From: PALSA-1196 sp036833805
GTDB taxonomy: Bacteria > Pseudomonadota > Gammaproteobacteria > Steroidobacterales > Steroidobacteraceae
Direction of reading: 5' to 3'
Assembly (NCBI GenBank): GCA_036833805.1
Contig: DAITPA010000044.1
Coordinates: 1-15,293, forward strand
DNA: 15,293 bases
Shown: positions 13,095-15,293 of the stretch, piece after piece
How the letters are laid out: each line of letters opens with the position of its first letter
Position numbering within the stretch: position 1 is the first letter of the stretch
Notes under the pieces: model-generated
What the model was told of the DNA's origin: nothing
Databases searched by the model: none
The model's input: the letters and a program-made list of their open reading frames with translations, nothing else
Position numbers and translations under genes: made by a program

Positions 13095-14050
13095 ACAGCG
13101 GACAGCGCGCGACGATCGAGTCGCAGGAGCATGAACCGCGCCGCGGCAATTACCGCAAAGGTGATTAAAAACAGCAACACACCGAGGGCCACCAAGGACG
13201 ACGTATACATATCGCCGACGGCCTCGGTGAACTCGTTCGCAATGGTCGCCGAAATCGTGGTCCCCGGCGCCAGCAGCGAGGCGCTCACGCGGTGGGCATT
13301 GCCGATCACGAAGGTCACAGCCATCGTCTCACCGAGCGCACGTCCAAGACCAAGCATGATGCCGCCAACCATGCCGACCCGGGAATACGGCACCACGACC
13401 TGCCAGATGACCTCCCAAGTGGTCGCGCCCAAACCGTAACCCGACTCCTTGAGCACGTCGGGCACCGTTTCGAAGACATCGCGCATCACCGCGGCGATGA
13501 ACGGCAATACCATGATCGCGAGCACCAGGCCGGCGCTCAACACGCCGATGCCGAACGGCGGTCCTTGAAAGAGTCGTCCGATCGCAGGCAGCGGACCCAC
13601 ATGTTCGATGAGCCAGGGCTGCACATAGCGTTGCAAAATGGGAGCCAGCACAAAGAGCCCCCAGATCCCAAAGATAATGCTCGGCACGGCTGCCAGGAGT
13701 TCAATCGCAACGCCGACCGGTCGCCTGAGCCATCGAGGGCACAGCTCCGTCAGAAAGATCGCGATCCCAAAGCCAATCGGAACCGCGACCAGCATCGCGA
13801 TGAGCGAGGTCATGAGGGTTCCGTAGATCGGCGCGAGCGCGCCGAACTCATCGGTGACCGGATTCCAAATCTCGCGTGTTAGAAATCCAAACCTAAAGTG
13901 CGAAAGCGCCGGCCACGCCCCCCGTAGGAGCGATACCACGACACCGCCGAGAAGCGCGAGCACCAGCATCGCCGCCGCGAGGGTTGCGATGCGAAAGTAG
14001 CGCTCCCCGCCGCGCTGCCTTGCCGCACGCTTCGCATCGACGAGAGCCAC
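13091..14050 (-). CDS. pstC: Phosphate ABC transporter permease PstC
   Basis: PstC forms the phosphate translocation path with PstA. The 319 residues equal the E. coli length. Membrane segments lie at about 20-42, 77-101, 116-140, 168-190, 226-248 and 283-306, with a periplasmic loop around 45-72. The EAA loop ESGYGLGATTWEVIWQVVVP (202-221) is the PstB docking site, and GLGRALGETMAVTFVIGN (234-251) is the PstC hallmark. The start is a GTG at 14050; an in-frame TAA lies six codons upstream and no ATG occurs before the first membrane segment. The ribosome binding site is weak (GGAA, about nine bases upstream). An 81-base gap separates it from pstS, the largest in the operon, and contains a small hairpin that may lower expression of the membrane genes relative to pstS. 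Confidence 0.93.
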   Translation of the reverse strand: MALVDAKRAARQRGGERYFRIATLAAAMLVLALLGGVVVSLLRGAWPALSHFRFGFLTREIWNPVTDEFGALAPIYGTLMTSLIAMLVAVPIGFGIAIFLTELCPRWLRRPVGVAIELLAAVPSIIFGIWGLFVLAPILQRYVQPWLIEHVGPLPAIGRLFQGPPFGIGVLSAGLVLAIMVLPFIAAVMRDVFETVPDVLKESGYGLGATTWEVIWQVVVPYSRVGMVGGIMLGLGRALGETMAVTFVIGNAHRVSASLLAPGTTISATIANEFTEAVGDMYTSSLVALGVLLFLITFAVIAAARFMLLRLDRRALSAV

Positions 14051-14070
14051 GTTAGACGTTCCAACTTACG

Positions 14071-14083
14071 CGCCGCAGCGGCG
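14071..14083 (-). promoter_or_regulatory. Short GC hairpin between pstS and pstC
   Basis: CGCCG at 14071-14075 pairs with CGGCG at 14079-14083 around a three-base loop, all GC. No U-run follows, so it is not a terminator. In binding-protein-dependent transporters such hairpins after the binding-protein gene often stabilise its mRNA; that role here is inference. Confidence 0.3.
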
Positions 14084-14131
14084 GGTAAAAGACCGGGTAC
14101 GTTATGCCCCGTGAGAAGTCTCCCCGCGCGG

Positions 14132-15181
14132 CTATTCGCCCTTCCACACCGGTGTGCCGTTCGACTTGATCTGCGCCTTCCATGTGGACTCGACCTGCGC
14201 CGTCAGGCTTGCGGGCAACGGTACGTAGTCGAGCTCAGCCGCCATTGCAGCGCCGCTCTTATACGCCCAGGCGAAGAATTTAAGCGCCTCACCCGTAGCC
14301 GCAACATCGGGTGGCGCCGCATAGACCAGGATGAAGCTCGCACCGGTGATCGGCCAGCTTTTTGCGCCAGCCTGATCGGTAAGAATAAGGTAGTAGCCAC
14401 TTGCGTGCGCCCAATCGGCATTCGACGCTGCAGCCTGGAATGATTCCGCGCTGGGCGCAACGGCCTTCCCCGCCTTGTTGATCATGAGAGCGTAAGCCAT
14501 GGAGTTCTGTTTCGCATAGGCATATTCGACATAGCCCACGGCGCCGTCGGTCTGAGTCGTCATGTTGGCGACCCCCTCATTGCCCTTCGCGCCGATTCCC
14601 GTGGGCCATTGCACGGATGCGTTGGCGCCGATCGAGTCCTTGAACTTGGGGCTTGCTTTCGATAGGAAGTCGGTAAAGAGAAAATTCGTCCCCGAACCAT
14701 CGGAGCGGTACACAGGCGCAATCGCCGTTGCCGGCAGCGCAAGTTTCGGATTGAGCTTCTGCACCCGCGCATCGTTCCATTTCGCAATATCGCCGAGGTA
14801 GATCGCCGCGAGGGTCGCGCCGTCAAGCGTTAGGGCGCCCGGCTTCACGCCCTTGACATTCACGACCGGCACCACCCCGCCGATGATCATGGGGAACTGC
14901 ACCAAGCCTGCACTCTGCAGATCCTCAGGCTTGAGTGGCATGTCCGAGGCGCCGAACGTCACGGTCTTCGCCTTGATCTGCTTGATCCCGCCGCCCGAAC
15001 CGATTGACTGATAGTTGAGGCCCACCCCTGTCTGCTTCTTATAGGCATCGGCCCACTTTGCATAGACCGGGTACGGAAAGGTTGCGCCCGCGCCGGAGAT
15101 ATCTGCTGCTCGCGCAGCGCTTGCGACTAAAACTACCGCTGCGGCGGCGATCAGCGCTCGTCTAAGAATGTTGGGCTTCAT
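14132..15181 (-). CDS. pstS: Phosphate-binding periplasmic protein
   Basis: PstS captures inorganic phosphate in the periplasm and delivers it to PstC-PstA. The 349-residue precursor begins with a clear signal peptide: MKPNILRR, a hydrophobic Ala/Val core, and a signal peptidase I site ARA (23-25) before ADISGAG. Phosphate-binding segments are in order: GAGATFPYPVY (30-40), SIGSGGGIKQI (59-69), GASDMPL (77-83) and RSDGSGTNFLF (159-169). The last supplies the arginine and the Ser-Gly-Thr that hold phosphate in E. coli PstS. No lipobox cysteine is present, so the protein is soluble. It begins 17 bases after the stop of the porin-like gene, with AGAGGA near that stop as a distant ribosome binding site, so it probably shares the porin's transcript. 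Pho regulation is expected for the family, but no Pho box is visible in the window. Confidence 0.97.
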   Translation of the reverse strand: MKPNILRRALIAAAAVVLVASAARAADISGAGATFPYPVYAKWADAYKKQTGVGLNYQSIGSGGGIKQIKAKTVTFGASDMPLKPEDLQSAGLVQFPMIIGGVVPVVNVKGVKPGALTLDGATLAAIYLGDIAKWNDARVQKLNPKLALPATAIAPVYRSDGSGTNFLFTDFLSKASPKFKDSIGANASVQWPTGIGAKGNEGVANMTTQTDGAVGYVEYAYAKQNSMAYALMINKAGKAVAPSAESFQAAASNADWAHASGYYLILTDQAGAKSWPITGASFILVYAAPPDVAATGEALKFFAWAYKSGAAMAAELDYVPLPASLTAQVESTWKAQIKSNGTPVWKGE

Positions 15182-15198
15182 CTGGGATACGTGTTCCT

Positions 15199-15293
15199 CT
15201 AAAAGAGATATTGAGCGTACAGCCCGATTTCATCGAACTTGCCGCCGGTGGTCGGGCTCGTGCCGCCGATCGCGTAGGAGCTGTTGGCATCGG
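15199..15293 (-). CDS. C-terminal end of an outer-membrane beta-barrel protein, probable porin
   Basis: Only the last 30 codons are inside the window. The peptide ends FDEIGLYAQYLF: a final amphipathic strand with alternating hydrophobic residues, an aromatic two places before the end, and a terminal Phe. This is the signal recognised by the BAM complex in Gram-negative outer-membrane barrels. The preceding Gly/Thr/Ser-rich part (GGTSPTTGGK) would be a loop or turn. Ending 17 bases before pstS on the same strand, it is probably a phosphate-starvation porin co-expressed with the Pst importer, as OprO/OprP-type porins are linked to phosphate uptake in related bacteria. Which porin family it belongs to cannot be decided from 30 residues. 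Confidence 0.65.
   Translation of the reverse strand, partial: DANSSYAIGGTSPTTGGKFDEIGLYAQYLF

Overview
The window is a GC-rich stretch of chromosome that looks like core genome of a gammaproteobacterium. Gene order and protein similarity both point there. The block rpsB-tsf-pyrH-frr-uppS-cdsA runs divergently from map-glnD, and a dapC-type aminotransferase and dapD follow glnD. frr is followed directly by uppS and then cdsA, with no dxr between them, which is the Pseudomonas-like rather than the E. coli order. I cannot name the genus. There are no IS elements, CRISPR arrays, tRNA or rRNA genes, or phage genes.

Positions 1-4696, minus strand: a housekeeping operon for translation and envelope lipid precursors. 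A promoter at about 4668-4696 drives rpsB (ribosomal protein S2, with an unusually long C-terminal tail), tsf (EF-Ts), pyrH (UMP kinase), frr (ribosome recycling factor), uppS (undecaprenyl diphosphate synthase, probable TTG start) and cdsA (CDP-diglyceride synthase, cut by the left edge). Spacings are 22 bp or less, with 4-bp stop/start overlaps at frr/uppS and uppS/cdsA.

Positions 4649-10232, plus strand: map (methionine aminopeptidase), glnD (PII uridylyltransferase/uridylyl-removing enzyme), dapC (succinyl-DAP aminotransferase) and dapD (tetrahydrodipicolinate N-succinyltransferase). They are packed so tightly that they are probably one transcript. The unit joins N-terminal methionine removal, nitrogen sensing and two consecutive-function enzymes of the succinylase branch of lysine/diaminopimelate synthesis. 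Its candidate promoter overlaps the rpsB promoter on the opposite strand.

Positions 10233-10507: a 275-bp non-coding gap between two convergent operons, holding two inverted repeats and no clear intrinsic terminator.

Positions 10508-15293, minus strand: a high-affinity phosphate uptake operon read from right to left: the end of an outer-membrane beta-barrel (probable porin) gene, pstS, pstC, pstA, and two diverged tandem pstB ATPase genes. phoU, which often closes such operons, is not present; the second pstB lies where it would be. A Pho box, if there is one, would lie upstream of the porin gene and outside the window.

I did not find a new biological system. The points most worth a second look are the paired, non-identical PstB ATPases (one with a long N-terminal extension), the roughly 90-residue charged tail on S2, and the overlapping divergent rpsB/map promoters with a structured rpsB leader.
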